A DNA stretch of 64,000 nt from Kitasatospora sp. NBC_01250. GTDB lineage: Bacteria; Actinomycetota; Actinomycetes; Streptomycetales; Streptomycetaceae. The translations under genes were made by a program, and so were the position numbers. Below the pieces are notes generated by a model. It searched no databases, was not told the origin of the DNA, and saw nothing but the letters and a program-made list of their open reading frames with translations. Position 1 is the stretch's first letter. The number at the start of each line of letters is the position of its first letter. The DNA lies in the NCBI RefSeq assembly GCF_036226465.1, contig NZ_CP108476.1, positions 3,224,001 through 3,288,000 of the forward strand, in the 5' to 3' direction. Below, in pieces: positions 16,472 through 29,821 of this stretch.

Positions 16472-19006
16472 ATGGGCGAAGCATGTGTGCGGCCGGACTG
16501 CTCCGGCGGGGTGATCGACGAGGACGGCTACTGCACCGAGTGCGGCCTGGCGCCGCAGGCGGTACCGGCCGCCAGGGCCGGTACCGGTACCGGTGCGGCC
16601 AAGACCGCCGGCGCGGTGGCCGCCGGGCCCGGCTCGCCCTGCGGGCGTCCCGGCTGCTCGGGCACCATCGACGCGGACGGGTTCTGCGACGAGTGCGGCC
16701 TGGCCCCCGTGACGGGCGGATCGGCCCCGGTCCCGGCGCCCGCCGCCGGCTCGGGCGGCGCCGACTCCTCCTCGGTGCGCTCGATACCCTCCAGCCGCAC
16801 CGGCTCGCGTTCGATGTCGGGCCGCTCCCGCTCGCACCGCTCCACCCGCACCGGCACCCGCGGCTCGGTCTCGGTGCGCAGCAGCAAGTCCACCGGCACC
16901 TCGGGCAGCCGCAGCCGGCTGGGCGCCGGCCTGGTGACGGTGCCTCCGGTGCCGCGCGCCGACCCGGCCCAGGCCGTGCTGGAGAACCCGGAGGTCCCCG
17001 AGCGCAAGCGGTACTGCAGCAGTTGCGAGCGTCCGGTGGGCCGGGAGAAGAACGGCCGCCCGGGCCGCCCGGACGGCTTCTGCACCAACTGCGGCACGGC
17101 GTACTCGTTCACCCCCAAGCTGCGCCACGGCGACCTGGTGGGCGGCCAGTACGAGGTGCTCGGCTGCCTGGCGCACGGCGGCCTGGGCTGGATCTACCTG
17201 GCGGTGGACCGCCGGGTCTCCGACCGCTGGGTGGTGCTCAAGGGCCTGCTGGACACCGGTGACGAGGACGCGCTGGCGGTGGCGATCGCCGAGCGGCGCT
17301 TCCTCGCCGAGGTGGACCACCCGAACATCGTGCGCATCATCAACTTCGTCGAGCACCCGGACCTGGGCTCCGGCTCGGTCGACGGCTACATCGTGATGGA
17401 GTACGTCGGCGGCAAGTCGCTCAAGGACATCGCCAACGAGCGGCGCACGCCCGACGGGCGGCGCGAGCCGCTGCCGGTCGAGCAGGCCATCGCGTACGCG
17501 CTGGAGGCGCTGCCGGCGCTGGGCTACCTGCACGGCCGTGGTCTGGTCTACTGCGACTTCAAGATCGACAACGTGATCCAGAGCGAGGACTCGCTCAAGA
17601 TCATCGACATGGGCGCGGTGCGCCGCTTCGACGACGACGGCCCGATCTACGGCACGGTCGGCTACCAGGCCCCCGAGATCGCCACCGACGGCCCCTCGCC
17701 CGCCTCCGACCTCTTCACGGTGGCCCGCACCCTGGCCGTGCTCAGCTTCGACTTCCAGGGCTACAGCACCACCTGGGTGGACGAGCTGCCCGGCCCCGAA
17801 GAGGTGCCGGTCTTCGCCGAGTACGAGTCCTTCTACCGCCTGCTGGTGCGCGCCACCGACCCGGACCCCGGCCGCCGGTTCTCCTCCGCCGAGGAGATGG
17901 CCGATCAGCTCACCGGCGTGCTGCGGGAGATCCTGGCGCTCAAGGACGGCGGCCAGCGGCCCGCCCCGTCCACCCTGTTCGGCCCCGAACTGCGGGTGGT
18001 CGACACCGAGTTGGTGACCGACGGCGAGCCGACGGCGCCGGGCCGGCCAAGGCTGGCCGCACTCGACGCCGCAGCCGCCGCGCTCGCCCTGCCGGTGCCC
18101 CGGGTGGACCCGAACGACCCCAACTCCGGCTTCCTGGCCGCCCTAATGGCCACCCGGCCCGCCGACGTGCTCAGCGCGCTGCAGAGCGCGCCGGTCAACT
18201 CGGTGGAGCGCCGGCTGCGCGAGCTGCGGGCGCTGACCGAGCTGGGCCGGCACACCGACGCCGCCCAGGCGCTGGCCGAGCTGCAGTCCGACCACGCGGA
18301 CGACTGGCGGGTGGTCTGGTACCGCGGCCTCTCCCAGCTGACGGCGGCAGGTCGAGCAGCGGGAGACACCGAGGGCACCGCGCAGTCCCGGGCGCTGGCC
18401 GAGGCCGCCGCCGAGGCCTTCGACGCGATCTACGACGCCTTCCCCGGCGAGGCAGCGCCCAAGCTGGCGCTGGCCGTCTGCGCCGAGCTGCTGGGCCGCG
18501 GCGAGGACGCGGCCGAGTTCTACCGCCTGGTGTGGACCTGCGACCACTCCTACGTCAGCGCCGCCTTCGGCCTGGCCCGGGTGAGCCTGGCGGCCGGCGA
18601 CCGGGCCGGCGCGGTGCGCGTCCTGGAGTCGGTGCCGGAGACCTCCAGCCACTACACCGCCGCCCGGGTCGCGGGCATCCGCGCCCGGCTGCGGGAGCGC
18701 TCCGGCACCGAGCCGCTCGGCGCCGACCTGGCCGCCAGCTCGACCCAGCTGACCGCGCTCGGCCTGGACGACCGGCGGCGCGAGGAGCTCTCGGTGGAGG
18801 TACTGCACGCCGCGCTCGGCTGGACGCTGTCCGGCAGGCCCGGCGGCCCGGAGGTGACCGTGCTCGGGCACGGCGCCGTCGAGCGCGACCTGCGGTTCGC
18901 CCTGGAGCGGTCCTACCGCGTGCTGGCCCGGCTGGCCGAGCAGCCTGCCACCAGGATCGAGCTGGTCGAACAGGCCAACCGGACCCGACCGCGAACGTGG
19001 GTGTGA
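16472..19006 (+). CDS. pknG: PknG family serine/threonine protein kinase
   Basis: The 844-aa soluble kinase starts with two zinc-ribbon repeats (Cys5/10/21/24 and Cys57/62/72/75). A Ser/Arg-rich linker (98-150) and a rubredoxin-like pair (Cys182/185 and Cys204/207) follow. The kinase domain spans about 225-495: glycine loop AHGGLGW, Lys257, YCDFKIDNVI with catalytic Asp362 (no Arg before it, a non-RD kinase), and DMG at 379-381. A TPR-rich C-terminus completes the PknG architecture. Mycobacterial PknG has only the rubredoxin part, so the extra N-terminal ribbons are notable. It starts 5 nt after the unknown gene and is followed 4 nt later by a PP2C phosphatase, its likely antagonist. Confidence 0.93.
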   Translation: MGEACVRPDCSGGVIDEDGYCTECGLAPQAVPAARAGTGTGAAKTAGAVAAGPGSPCGRPGCSGTIDADGFCDECGLAPVTGGSAPVPAPAAGSGGADSSSVRSIPSSRTGSRSMSGRSRSHRSTRTGTRGSVSVRSSKSTGTSGSRSRLGAGLVTVPPVPRADPAQAVLENPEVPERKRYCSSCERPVGREKNGRPGRPDGFCTNCGTAYSFTPKLRHGDLVGGQYEVLGCLAHGGLGWIYLAVDRRVSDRWVVLKGLLDTGDEDALAVAIAERRFLAEVDHPNIVRIINFVEHPDLGSGSVDGYIVMEYVGGKSLKDIANERRTPDGRREPLPVEQAIAYALEALPALGYLHGRGLVYCDFKIDNVIQSEDSLKIIDMGAVRRFDDDGPIYGTVGYQAPEIATDGPSPASDLFTVARTLAVLSFDFQGYSTTWVDELPGPEEVPVFAEYESFYRLLVRATDPDPGRRFSSAEEMADQLTGVLREILALKDGGQRPAPSTLFGPELRVVDTELVTDGEPTAPGRPRLAALDAAAAALALPVPRVDPNDPNSGFLAALMATRPADVLSALQSAPVNSVERRLRELRALTELGRHTDAAQALAELQSDHADDWRVVWYRGLSQLTAAGRAAGDTEGTAQSRALAEAAAEAFDAIYDAFPGEAAPKLALAVCAELLGRGEDAAEFYRLVWTCDHSYVSAAFGLARVSLAAGDRAGAVRVLESVPETSSHYTAARVAGIRARLRERSGTEPLGADLAASSTQLTALGLDDRRREELSVEVLHAALGWTLSGRPGGPEVTVLGHGAVERDLRFALERSYRVLARLAEQPATRIELVEQANRTRPRTWV

Positions 19007-19010
19007 GCTG

Positions 19011-20204
19011 ATGGATGATCAGAGGGTCTGCCCGTTCTGTGCCGAGCCGCTCGACGCCGAGGACGCCTTCTGCGGCGCCTGCGGACGCGCGCTGGCCGCA
19101 CCCCCCGACCGTGCCCAGGCGCCGGGCTCCGCCGCGGCGGGCCCGGCGGCCGGGGAGCTCGACGACGTCGAGCTGCCGGCCCCGGACGGCTGCGTGCACT
19201 GCGGCTCGCCGCGGATCTCCGACGGCTACTGCGAGACCTGCGGGGGTGTCCAGCCGCGCCCGCGCGACCACCAGGAGCGCGAGCTGTCCGGAGTCGCCGG
19301 GGTGAGCGACCGGGGCGTGCGCCACCACCGCAACGAGGACGCCTTCGCGGTCGCGGCCACCTCGCTGCCGGGCGGCGAGAGCGCCCAGGTCGCGGTGGTC
19401 TGCGACGGGGTCTCCTCGGCCTCCCGGCCCGACGAGGCGTCCCAGGCCGCCGCCGACAGCGCCAGCGAGGCACTGCTGACCGCGCTGGAACACGGCCGGG
19501 TGCCGGAGCAGGCGATGCGCCAGGCGATCATGACGGCCGCCGAGGCCGTGGCCGAGCTGGGCCGCGACGGCTCCCGGCAGGTCGGGCGCAACGCCCCGGC
19601 CTGCACCTTCGTGGGCGCGGTCGCGGCGGCCGGGGTGGTCACGGTGGGCTGGGTCGGCGACAGCCGGGCCTACTGGATCCCGGACGACCGCACCGGCGCC
19701 GAGCCCTACCGGCTGACCGAGGACGACTCCTGGGCGGCCGGCATGGTGGCGGCGGGCCTGATGACCGAGGCCGAGGCCTACGCGGACGCCCGCGCGCACG
19801 CGATCACCGGGTGGCTGGGGGCGGACGCCGAAGAGGTCGAGCCGCACACCGTCGCCTTCACCCCGCACGTCCCCGGGGTGCTGCTGATCTGCACCGACGG
19901 GCTGTGGAACTACGCCGAGGCAGCCACCGAGCTGGCCGACCTGGTGCGCTTCGACGCCCGGCAGGACCCGCTGCGCGCGGCCCGGGCGCTGGTCGCCTTC
20001 GCGGTCGCGGCCGGCGGCCACGACAACATCACGGTGGCGCTGCTGCCGATCGTGCCCGACCCGGCCGGCGGCTACACCGACACCCTGCTCGACCTCCCGG
20101 TGATCACCGCGCCGGCCCCGTCCGAGCCACCGGCCGCCGTGCCCGCGCCCGCGCCGCCGGCCGCACCGCCGCTGCCGCCGCACCCCCCGCTCCCGCCGCG
20201 CTGA
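19011..20204 (+). CDS. PP2C family Ser/Thr phosphatase with N-terminal zinc ribbons
   Basis: The 397-aa protein carries two Cys-pair modules in its first 80 residues (CPFCAEPLDAEDAFCGACG and CVHCGSPRISDGYCETCGG). A PP2C domain follows: SDRGVRHHRNEDAFAV with metal-ligand Asp, VVCDGVSSA, VGWVGDSRAYW, ICTDGLWNY and GGHDNITVALL. The C-terminus is Pro/Ala-rich. It probably dephosphorylates PknG or PknG substrates. The ATG at 19011 lies 4 nt after the kinase stop, so translation is coupled. The N-terminal ribbons resemble those of the kinase. Confidence 0.93.
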   Translation: MDDQRVCPFCAEPLDAEDAFCGACGRALAAPPDRAQAPGSAAAGPAAGELDDVELPAPDGCVHCGSPRISDGYCETCGGVQPRPRDHQERELSGVAGVSDRGVRHHRNEDAFAVAATSLPGGESAQVAVVCDGVSSASRPDEASQAAADSASEALLTALEHGRVPEQAMRQAIMTAAEAVAELGRDGSRQVGRNAPACTFVGAVAAAGVVTVGWVGDSRAYWIPDDRTGAEPYRLTEDDSWAAGMVAAGLMTEAEAYADARAHAITGWLGADAEEVEPHTVAFTPHVPGVLLICTDGLWNYAEAATELADLVRFDARQDPLRAARALVAFAVAAGGHDNITVALLPIVPDPAGGYTDTLLDLPVITAPAPSEPPAAVPAPAPPAAPPLPPHPPLPPR

Positions 20205-20257
20205 CCACGCTCCCCGGCCATCCCCATCCCTTTTCCCCTCCTCAGGAGTCCACGGCC

Positions 20258-21604
20258 ATGGCCAGTCTCGCCAAGTCCAACCTGCCCCGGTTCAGCACCG
20301 ACATCTTCCAGAACGAGTACCTCGCCGAGGGTGCCCGCGAGGTCAACGCGATCGTCACCGTCACCGCCACCGGCGGCGGTACCACCGGCGGCCGGCCGCT
20401 GGGCGCCACCGACGGCGCGGCCGGCGCGGGCCAGAACGCGGCCGTGGTGCTGATGGTGGACTGCTCCGGCTCGATGGACTACCCGCCGACCAAGATGCGC
20501 AACGCCCGCGACGCCACCGCCGTGGCGATCGACACCGTGCGCGACGGCGTGGCCTTCGCGGTGGTGGCCGGCACCCACGAGGCCAAGGAGGTCTACCCGG
20601 GCGACGGCGGCCTGGCGATAGCGTCGAAGGCCACCCGGGAGGCGGCCAAGCAGTCGCTGCGCAAGCTCACCGCGGGCGGCGGCACCGCCATCGGCACCTG
20701 GCTGACGCTGGCCGACAGGCTCTTCCTGACCCGCCGTGACTTCGCCATCCGGCACGGCATCCTGCTCACCGACGGGCGCAACGAGCACGAGAAGCCGGAG
20801 GACCTGCAGCGCGTCCTGGAGCGGGTGAGCGGCCACTTCACCGCCGACTGCCGCGGGGTGGGGACGGACTGGGAGATCGCCGAGCTGCGCCGGATCTCCT
20901 CCGCGCTGCTGGGCACCGTCGACATCGTGGCCGAGCCCTCGGGGCTGGCGGACGACTTCCGCTCGATGATGGAGGCCGCCATGGGCAAGCAGGTCGCCGA
21001 CGTGGCGCTGCGGGTCTGGACGCCGGCCAACGCGAGCGTCCGGTTCGTCAAGCAGGTCGCCCCGAACCTGGAGGACCTCACCGAGCGCCGGATCGAGGCC
21101 GGGCCGCGGGCCGGCGACTACCCCACCGGGTCCTGGGGCGACGAGAGCCGCGACTACCACGTCTGCGTGGAGGTCCCCGCGGCCGCGGTGGGCAACGAGA
21201 TGCTCGCCGCCCGGATCTCGCTGGTGCTGCCGCAGCCCGACGGCAGCACCGAGGTGCTCTCCCAAGGGCTGGTCAAGGCGGTCTGGACCGACGACCTGTC
21301 CTCCTCCACCAGGATCAGCCCGCAGGTCGCGCACTACACCGGCCAGGCCGAGCTCGCCGAATCGATCCAGGAAGGCCTGGAGGCCCACCGGGCCGGGGAT
21401 CTGGACCGGGCCACCGCCAAGCTGGGCGCCGCCGTCAAGCTGGCCCACCAGACCGGAAACGAGGGCACCTTCAAGCTTCTGCAGAAGGTGGTGGATGTGG
21501 TGGACCCGAAGGAGGGTACGGTTCGGTTCCGTAAGGATGTGAGCGAGGCCGACTCCATGACGCTGGAGACCCGCTCCACCAAAACCGTTCGTGTGAAGAA
21601 GTGA
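20258..21604 (+). CDS. von Willebrand factor A (VWA) domain protein
   Basis: The 448-aa cytosolic protein has a VWA domain at about residues 60-230. The metal-ion-dependent adhesion site reads VDCSGSM (DxSGS) with the downstream Thr/Asp positions GGGTAIGTWL and LLTDGRNEH. The C-terminal half is beta-rich and then helical (HRAGDLDRATAKLGAAVKLA), resembling tellurite-resistance/signalling VWA proteins. It sits between the phosphatase and the FHA protein and may assemble or present phosphorylated partners. ATG 20258 is preceded by CAGGAG. Confidence 0.9.
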   Translation: MASLAKSNLPRFSTDIFQNEYLAEGAREVNAIVTVTATGGGTTGGRPLGATDGAAGAGQNAAVVLMVDCSGSMDYPPTKMRNARDATAVAIDTVRDGVAFAVVAGTHEAKEVYPGDGGLAIASKATREAAKQSLRKLTAGGGTAIGTWLTLADRLFLTRRDFAIRHGILLTDGRNEHEKPEDLQRVLERVSGHFTADCRGVGTDWEIAELRRISSALLGTVDIVAEPSGLADDFRSMMEAAMGKQVADVALRVWTPANASVRFVKQVAPNLEDLTERRIEAGPRAGDYPTGSWGDESRDYHVCVEVPAAAVGNEMLAARISLVLPQPDGSTEVLSQGLVKAVWTDDLSSSTRISPQVAHYTGQAELAESIQEGLEAHRAGDLDRATAKLGAAVKLAHQTGNEGTFKLLQKVVDVVDPKEGTVRFRKDVSEADSMTLETRSTKTVRVKK

Positions 21605-21659
21605 CCTTTCGTGACCTGGTACCGCTCCGGGCCGGACCTGCTCAGATGTGGGGGACTTG

Positions 21660-22724
21660 ATGCCGATCTGCCCTAGGGGCCATGAGTCGCAGGCCGAGGA
21701 CTGGTGCGACTTCTGCGGCTTCCCGATGCACCCGGCCTCCGGCCAGGTGCCGGGGTCGGTCGGCATGGACCCCTACCAGGCGCCGCCACCACCGCCGATG
21801 CCGCCCGGCCCGCCGCCCGGCATGCACCCCGGCGCCCCCGGGATGCCCGGCGGCTACGCCGGTGCGACCGAGGGCCTGGTCACCTGCCCGATCTGCCGGA
21901 CCCCGCAGACCGGGCGGTACTGCGAGGAGTGCGGCTACGACTACGAGCTCGCCGCCACCGCGCCGCCGCAGCACCAGGGGTTCGGCTACCAGCAGCCCGC
22001 TGCGGCCCCGCAGGGCGGCTACGGCTACCCGCAGCAAGGTGCGCCGGGGTACCACCCCGTGCCCGAGCAGCCGGGTGGCTACCCGCCGCCGCCCGAGCAG
22101 CCGGGGCCGCCCGGCTACCACCCCGCGCCCGAGCACCAGGGCGGGTACCCGCCGGCGCCCGAGCAGCCGCACGGCCTGCCCGGCTACCCGCCGCCACCCG
22201 AGCAGCCCGGTCCGCCCGGCTACCCGCCCGCGCCCGAGCAGCCGTCCCGCGACCCGTACGGCACCTCGTTCCACCTGGCACCGCCCTCGGCCCAGGTGCA
22301 GCCGGAGCCGGTGCGTTCCACCTGGGTGGCCGTGGTCAGCGCCGACCGGCAGTACTTCACCGACATGATGGCGCGCAGCGGTCCCGAGGCCTCGGGTCTC
22401 TTCTTCCCGCCGTACTGCCCCGAGCGGCGGATCCCGATCACCGGCCGCGGCCAGCTGCGGATCGGCCGGCGCAGCCAGCACCGGGGCACCGTCCCGGAGA
22501 TCGACCTGTCGGTGCCGCCGGAGGACCCGGGCGCCTCGCACCAGCACGCGCTGCTGGCCGAGCAGCCGGACGGCAGCTGGGTGCTGGTCGACCAGGACTC
22601 CACCAACGGCACCACGCTCAACGGCGGCGCCGATCCGCTGGCCCCGCACACCGCGATCCCGCTGAACGAGGGCGACCGGATCCACATCGGCGCCTGGACC
22701 ACCATCACCCTGCTGCGCGCCTGA
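21660..22724 (+). CDS. Zinc-ribbon, proline-rich FHA domain protein
   Basis: The 354-aa protein begins with two Cys-pair modules ([17 protein letters not shown] and [17 protein letters not shown]). It continues with a proline-rich region holding repeats of [11 protein letters not shown] type (about 100-200) and ends in a FHA phosphothreonine-binding domain (about 255-354). The FHA ligand residues are visible: RIGRRSQ, SHQHALL and [10 protein letters not shown]. It is the probable phospho-reader of the PknG pathway, analogous in role to GarA/OdhI but of different build. ATG 21660 is chosen because GGGGGA lies 5 nt before it; an in-frame GTG at 21648 has no such site. A terminator follows. Confidence 0.9.
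   Translation: MPICPRGHESQAEDWCDFCGFPMHPASGQVPGSVGMDPYQAPPPPPMPPGPPPGMHPGAPGMPGGYAGATEGLVTCPICRTPQTGRYCEECGYDYELAATAPPQHQGFGYQQPAAAPQGGYGYPQQGAPGYHPVPEQPGGYPPPPEQPGPPGYHPAPEHQGGYPPAPEQPHGLPGYPPPPEQPGPPGYPPAPEQPSRDPYGTSFHLAPPSAQVQPEPVRSTWVAVVSADRQYFTDMMARSGPEASGLFFPPYCPERRIPITGRGQLRIGRRSQHRGTVPEIDLSVPPEDPGASHQHALLAEQPDGSWVLVDQDSTNGTTLNGGADPLAPHTAIPLNEGDRIHIGAWTTITLLRA
22061..22245 (+). repeat. Degenerate proline-rich coding repeat in the FHA gene
   Basis: About seven degenerate copies of a unit encoding PEQPGxPGYxP are read in tandem. The units share cccgagcagccg-type cores. Such linkers are flexible and prone to length variation between strains. Confidence 0.75.
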
Positions 22725-22730
22725 CCGCGC

Positions 22731-22768
22731 GGAACCGGCCTTCGGTCGTACGACCAAAGGCCGGTTCC
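22731..22768 (+). terminator. Terminator of the PknG-FHA cassette
   Basis: An 18-bp stem with one mismatch (arms 22731-22748 and 22751-22768, loop TA) starts 6 nt after the FHA stop, followed by GGCTTTCC. It separates the cassette from the globin gene. Confidence 0.85.
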
Positions 22769-22800
22769 GGCTTTCCGCGGCGGTCTGCGACCATGGTCGG

Positions 22801-23202
22801 ATGACTGAGATCGGGCGTGCGGAGAGTCACGAGGAGAGCTTCTTCGAGGCGGTGGGCGGCGAGGCCACCTTCCGTCGGCTGGTGCACCGCTTCTACCAGG
22901 GCGTGGCCGAGGACGAGTTGCTGCGCCCGATGTACCCCGAGCAGGACCTGGCCGGCGCCGAGGAGCGGCTGGCCCTGTTCCTGATCCAGTACTGGGGCGG
23001 GCCGCGCACCTACAGCGAGCAGCGCGGGCACCCGCGGCTGCGGATGCGCCACGTCCCGTTCAAGGTCGACCAGGCCGCGCACGACGCCTGGCTGCGGCAC
23101 ATGCGGGTGGCGGTGGACGAGCTCGCCCTGGCCCCGGAGGCCGAGCGGCAGCTGTGGGACTACCTGAGCTACGCGGCGGCCTCGATGGTGAACTCGCACT
23201 GA
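22801..23202 (+). CDS. glbO: Group II truncated haemoglobin
   Basis: The 133-aa 2/2 globin binds haem and O2/NO and probably serves NO detoxification or redox sensing. Distinctive residues are visible: FYQGV with Tyr B10, FLIQYWGGP, the proximal His in RMRHVPFKV, and the group II Trp G8 in AWLRHM. Length is normal for the family. ATG 22801 is 33 nt after the cassette terminator. Confidence 0.93.
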   Translation: MTEIGRAESHEESFFEAVGGEATFRRLVHRFYQGVAEDELLRPMYPEQDLAGAEERLALFLIQYWGGPRTYSEQRGHPRLRMRHVPFKVDQAAHDAWLRHMRVAVDELALAPEAERQLWDYLSYAAASMVNSH

Positions 23203-23222
23203 GACGGTCAACTCGCACTGAG
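23191..23222 (+). repeat. 13-bp direct repeat at the 3' end of glbO
   Basis: AACTCGCACTGAG occurs at 23191-23203 and again at 23210-23222. The first copy contains the glbO stop codon; the second repeats the stop just downstream, pointing to a small tandem duplication. Confidence 0.8.
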
Positions 23223-23240
23223 CATCGGGCGATTACGTCT

Positions 23241-23267
23241 TTGACATGCCCTGTGCGTATTTAGTTT
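23241..23267 (+). promoter_or_regulatory. Candidate promoter of the FtsX/ATPase exporter operon
   Basis: TTGACA at 23241-23246 is followed by TAGTTT at 23262-23267 with a short 15-nt spacer, inside an unusually AT-rich stretch (about 23235-23300). The start codon lies 175 nt further on. Confidence 0.35.
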
Positions 23268-23441
23268 CGTTACTGACCGCTTTTTTACAAAACCCTTCCC
23301 CGGCTGAACCTTCTCTGACAGCATCGCCCGTTATTCGGTGCAGGGGTCCCGTACGCCGGTACATGGCCGCTGCCATGTCCGGTGGACCCGGACATGGCAC
23401 CGCACGGGGGCAGACCGAGGCTTCGGGGAGGGGCATCGACC

Positions 23442-26836
<3,395 letters not shown>

Positions 26837-26840
<4 letters not shown>

Positions 26841-29821
26841 GCCCCGATCGCGAACCGCTCGATCGCGAGCCCGCCGCCGAGCGGACCGCCCGCGGCGCCA
26901 CGGCCGGGCGCACCCCCGCGCCCTGGGTCAGGACCAGGCTGCACACCAGCCGGTCCGCCGCCCTGCTGCTGGCCCTGCTGGTACTCGGCACCGCCTTCCT
27001 GGCCGCCGCGCTCCCGCGGACCCTGGACCGGGACGGCGACCGGGCGCTGACCAAGGTGCTCAGCAGCACCACGCCCCAGGCCCGCAGCCTGACGGCCGCC
27101 CTGAGCTCCGACACCACCGATCCCAGCACCGGAACCTCGGCGTACAACCAGCAGACCCTGGACCAGGTCGCCGAGAAGCTGCGCGGCGACCTGACCGCAC
27201 CACTGGCGCCCCTGCCCGCCGACGACTCCTACGGCGCGAGCAGCGGCACCCGTTACCTGACCGACCCCGCGCTGCCCCGGCCCGGTGTCGGCCAGGACCC
27301 GGTGCTCAGCCTCTACACCCTGCACGACCAGGACTCCCACCTGCGGCTGGTGGCCGGGAAGCTGCCCGAGGGCCACACCCTCGACGTCGACGGCAACCTC
27401 GAGTTCGACGTCGCGCTCACCAAAGCGGTGGCCGACCGCCTCGGGGTCGGCGTCGGCTCCGCCCTGAACACCAGCATGCTCTCGGCCCTCGGCCGGTCCA
27501 GGCCGCACCAGCCGGAGCACTCGGTCCAGGCCGTGGTGGTCGGCCTCTTCGAGCCGACCGACGCGAAGCAGGCGATCTGGTCCACCGCCGGCTGCCTCCT
27601 GACTCCCTGTCTGGAGGCCGTCGGCGCGCCGCCGGAGCCCTACTGGGACGTCGATGCCCTGGTCGCCCCCACGGATCTGACCGCGCTGCCCCAGTGGAAC
27701 GGGGCCAAGCTGTTCTGGCAGATCCCGATCGACCCGCACCACCTGCACAGCTACCAGGTCGGCCAGGCACAGCAGCTGATCGGCTCCATGCTGGACGGCC
27801 CGCTGGCCGCTTCCCTGGGCACCAGCATCAAGGTCCCCAGCCTGCGCCCCAGCTCGATGCTGCCGGACGCGTTCACCAAGGCGCTGAACCAGCAGTCCGC
27901 CGCCGCCCCGCTGCACGCGATCGGACCGATCGGCGCCGGCACGGTGGCGCTGGTGGTCCTGCTGCTGGCCGCCGGGCTCGCGGTGGACCGCCGCCGCGCC
28001 GAACTGATCCTGCTGCGGGCCCGCGGCGGCTCGCTGCCCGCGATCGGCGGGCGACTGCTCGCCGAGACCGCCGTTCTGACCGTGCCCGCCGCAGGGCTCG
28101 GCACGGCGCTCGCCCTGCTCCTGCTGCCCGCCCCGCGCTGGACGGCGGCGGTGCTGACCGGCGTGCTGGTCGGTCTGCTCGCGCTGCTGCCGTTCCCGCT
28201 GCGGGCGGTCCTGCTGCTGCGCGCCAGCGGTCCGCGCGGCAAGGGTCGCGCCGCCGGTGCGACCCGGCCCACCCGGCGCCGGCGGTTCACCCGGCTGCTG
28301 GGCAGCCCGCGCCGGCTGGTGGCCGAGCTGGCCGCGCTGGCGCTGGCCGCAGCCGCCGTCCTCGCGGTGCGGCGGCGCGGGATGGCGCCGCCGGGCAGCT
28401 CGCTCGACCTGCTGCTGACCGCCGCGCCGCTGCTGCTGGCGGTGGCCGGGGCGGTGCTGCTGGCCAGGCTCTTCCCGCTGCTGCTCACCCCCGGCGTGCG
28501 CTGGGCGGCCCGGCGGCCCGGTGCGGTCGGCTTTCTGGGCCTGGCCCGGGCCACCCGGACCGGGGCGGCGAGCGGCGCCGGCGGCGGGTCCACCGGTGCC
28601 GGCGACGGCACGGCGGCCCGGCCTGGACCGACCATGCTGCCGCTGCTGGCGCTGCTGCTCGCGGTCACCACCGCCGGCTTCGGGGTCACCATGCTCAGCT
28701 CCGCCGACGCGGCGCGCCAGGTGGCGGTCCGTCAGGCGGTGGGCGGCGATGCCCGGGTGCTGGCGAACGACTCCGGCACGCTGCCGAACGGGTTCGTCCC
28801 GGCCGCCGCCAAGCTGCCCGGAGTGCGCTCCGGCACCGCGGCGGTGATCGACGACGGGGCGACGACCGGGACCGCGGACGGCAGCGCGCTGCCCGACATG
28901 ATCCTCGTCATGGTCGATCCGGAGAGCTATGCGGCGCTGGCCCGGGACGTGGGCTACGGGCAGTTCGACCCGGCGCTGCTGAAGGCCCCGGCCGACCCCG
29001 ATGCCATGGTGCCCGCCCTGGTCAACACCACCTACGCGAGCCGGCTCGGTACCCAGGGCAACTACGTCCAGCTGCCGAACGCCTACGGCAGGCTGAAGAT
29101 CCAGGTGGTCGGCACCATCCAGGCCACCCCCGCGGTGCCGGTCCTCGGCGAGCGGCCGGTGCTCCTGGTGTCGAGCGACGCGGTGGCCCGCCAGCGGCCG
29201 GCGGCGGCGGCGCTGGCGAACGCACCGACCGCGTGGTTCGGCACCGGCGACGGGATCACCGGTGCGGCGCTGCGCGGGCTGCTGAACCAGGAGCTGGGTG
29301 CGGGCAAGGACGCAACCGCCCAGGTGAACGCCGGCTTCAACATCGCCACCCGGGACGACTACGCCCGGGAGATGGCCGACAACCCGCTGCAGCGCTCGGC
29401 GGAGCAGCTGTTCTGGGCCTCGGTCGTCGCCGCTGCCGGGTACTGCGTGCTCTCGCTGCTGCTGACCCTGCTGCGCGCGGCGCCCGAACGCTCGGCGCTG
29501 CTGGCCCGGCTGCGCACCATGGGCCTGCGTCCGCGCCAGGGCCTGGTCCTCATCCTGGTCGAGGCGCTGCCGCAGACCCTGGTGGCCGCGGTCGCCGGAG
29601 CCGGCATCGCCTGCCTGTCCGCGCCGCTGCTGGGCACGGCGGTCAACCTGTCGGCCATGGTCGGGGCGAGCGTGCCCGGCGGGCTGCGGGCGGCCCCCGG
29701 GCAGGTGGCCTGGCAGGCACTGATCCTGGCCGGGCTGTCCACGGGGGTCGTGGTCGCGGAGACGCTGTTCGCCGGGCGGCGGCAGATCAATACCGAGTTG
29801 AGAGCGGGTGACCAGCGGTGA
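26837..29821 (+). CDS. ABC transporter permease, FtsX-like, second subunit
   Basis: The 994-aa partner has TM1 at about 40-57 (SAALLLALLVLGTAFLAAAL), an extracytoplasmic domain containing a Cys pair (GCLLTPCLEA), and a central TM block around 365-620. A second exposed domain follows, then C-terminal TMs with the FtsX-type motif RSALLARLRTMGLRPRQGLV. The GTG at 26837 overlaps the previous stop by 4 bp and is preceded by GGAGGA. The two permeases plus the ATPase form one translationally coupled unit. The substrate is unknown. Confidence 0.87.
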
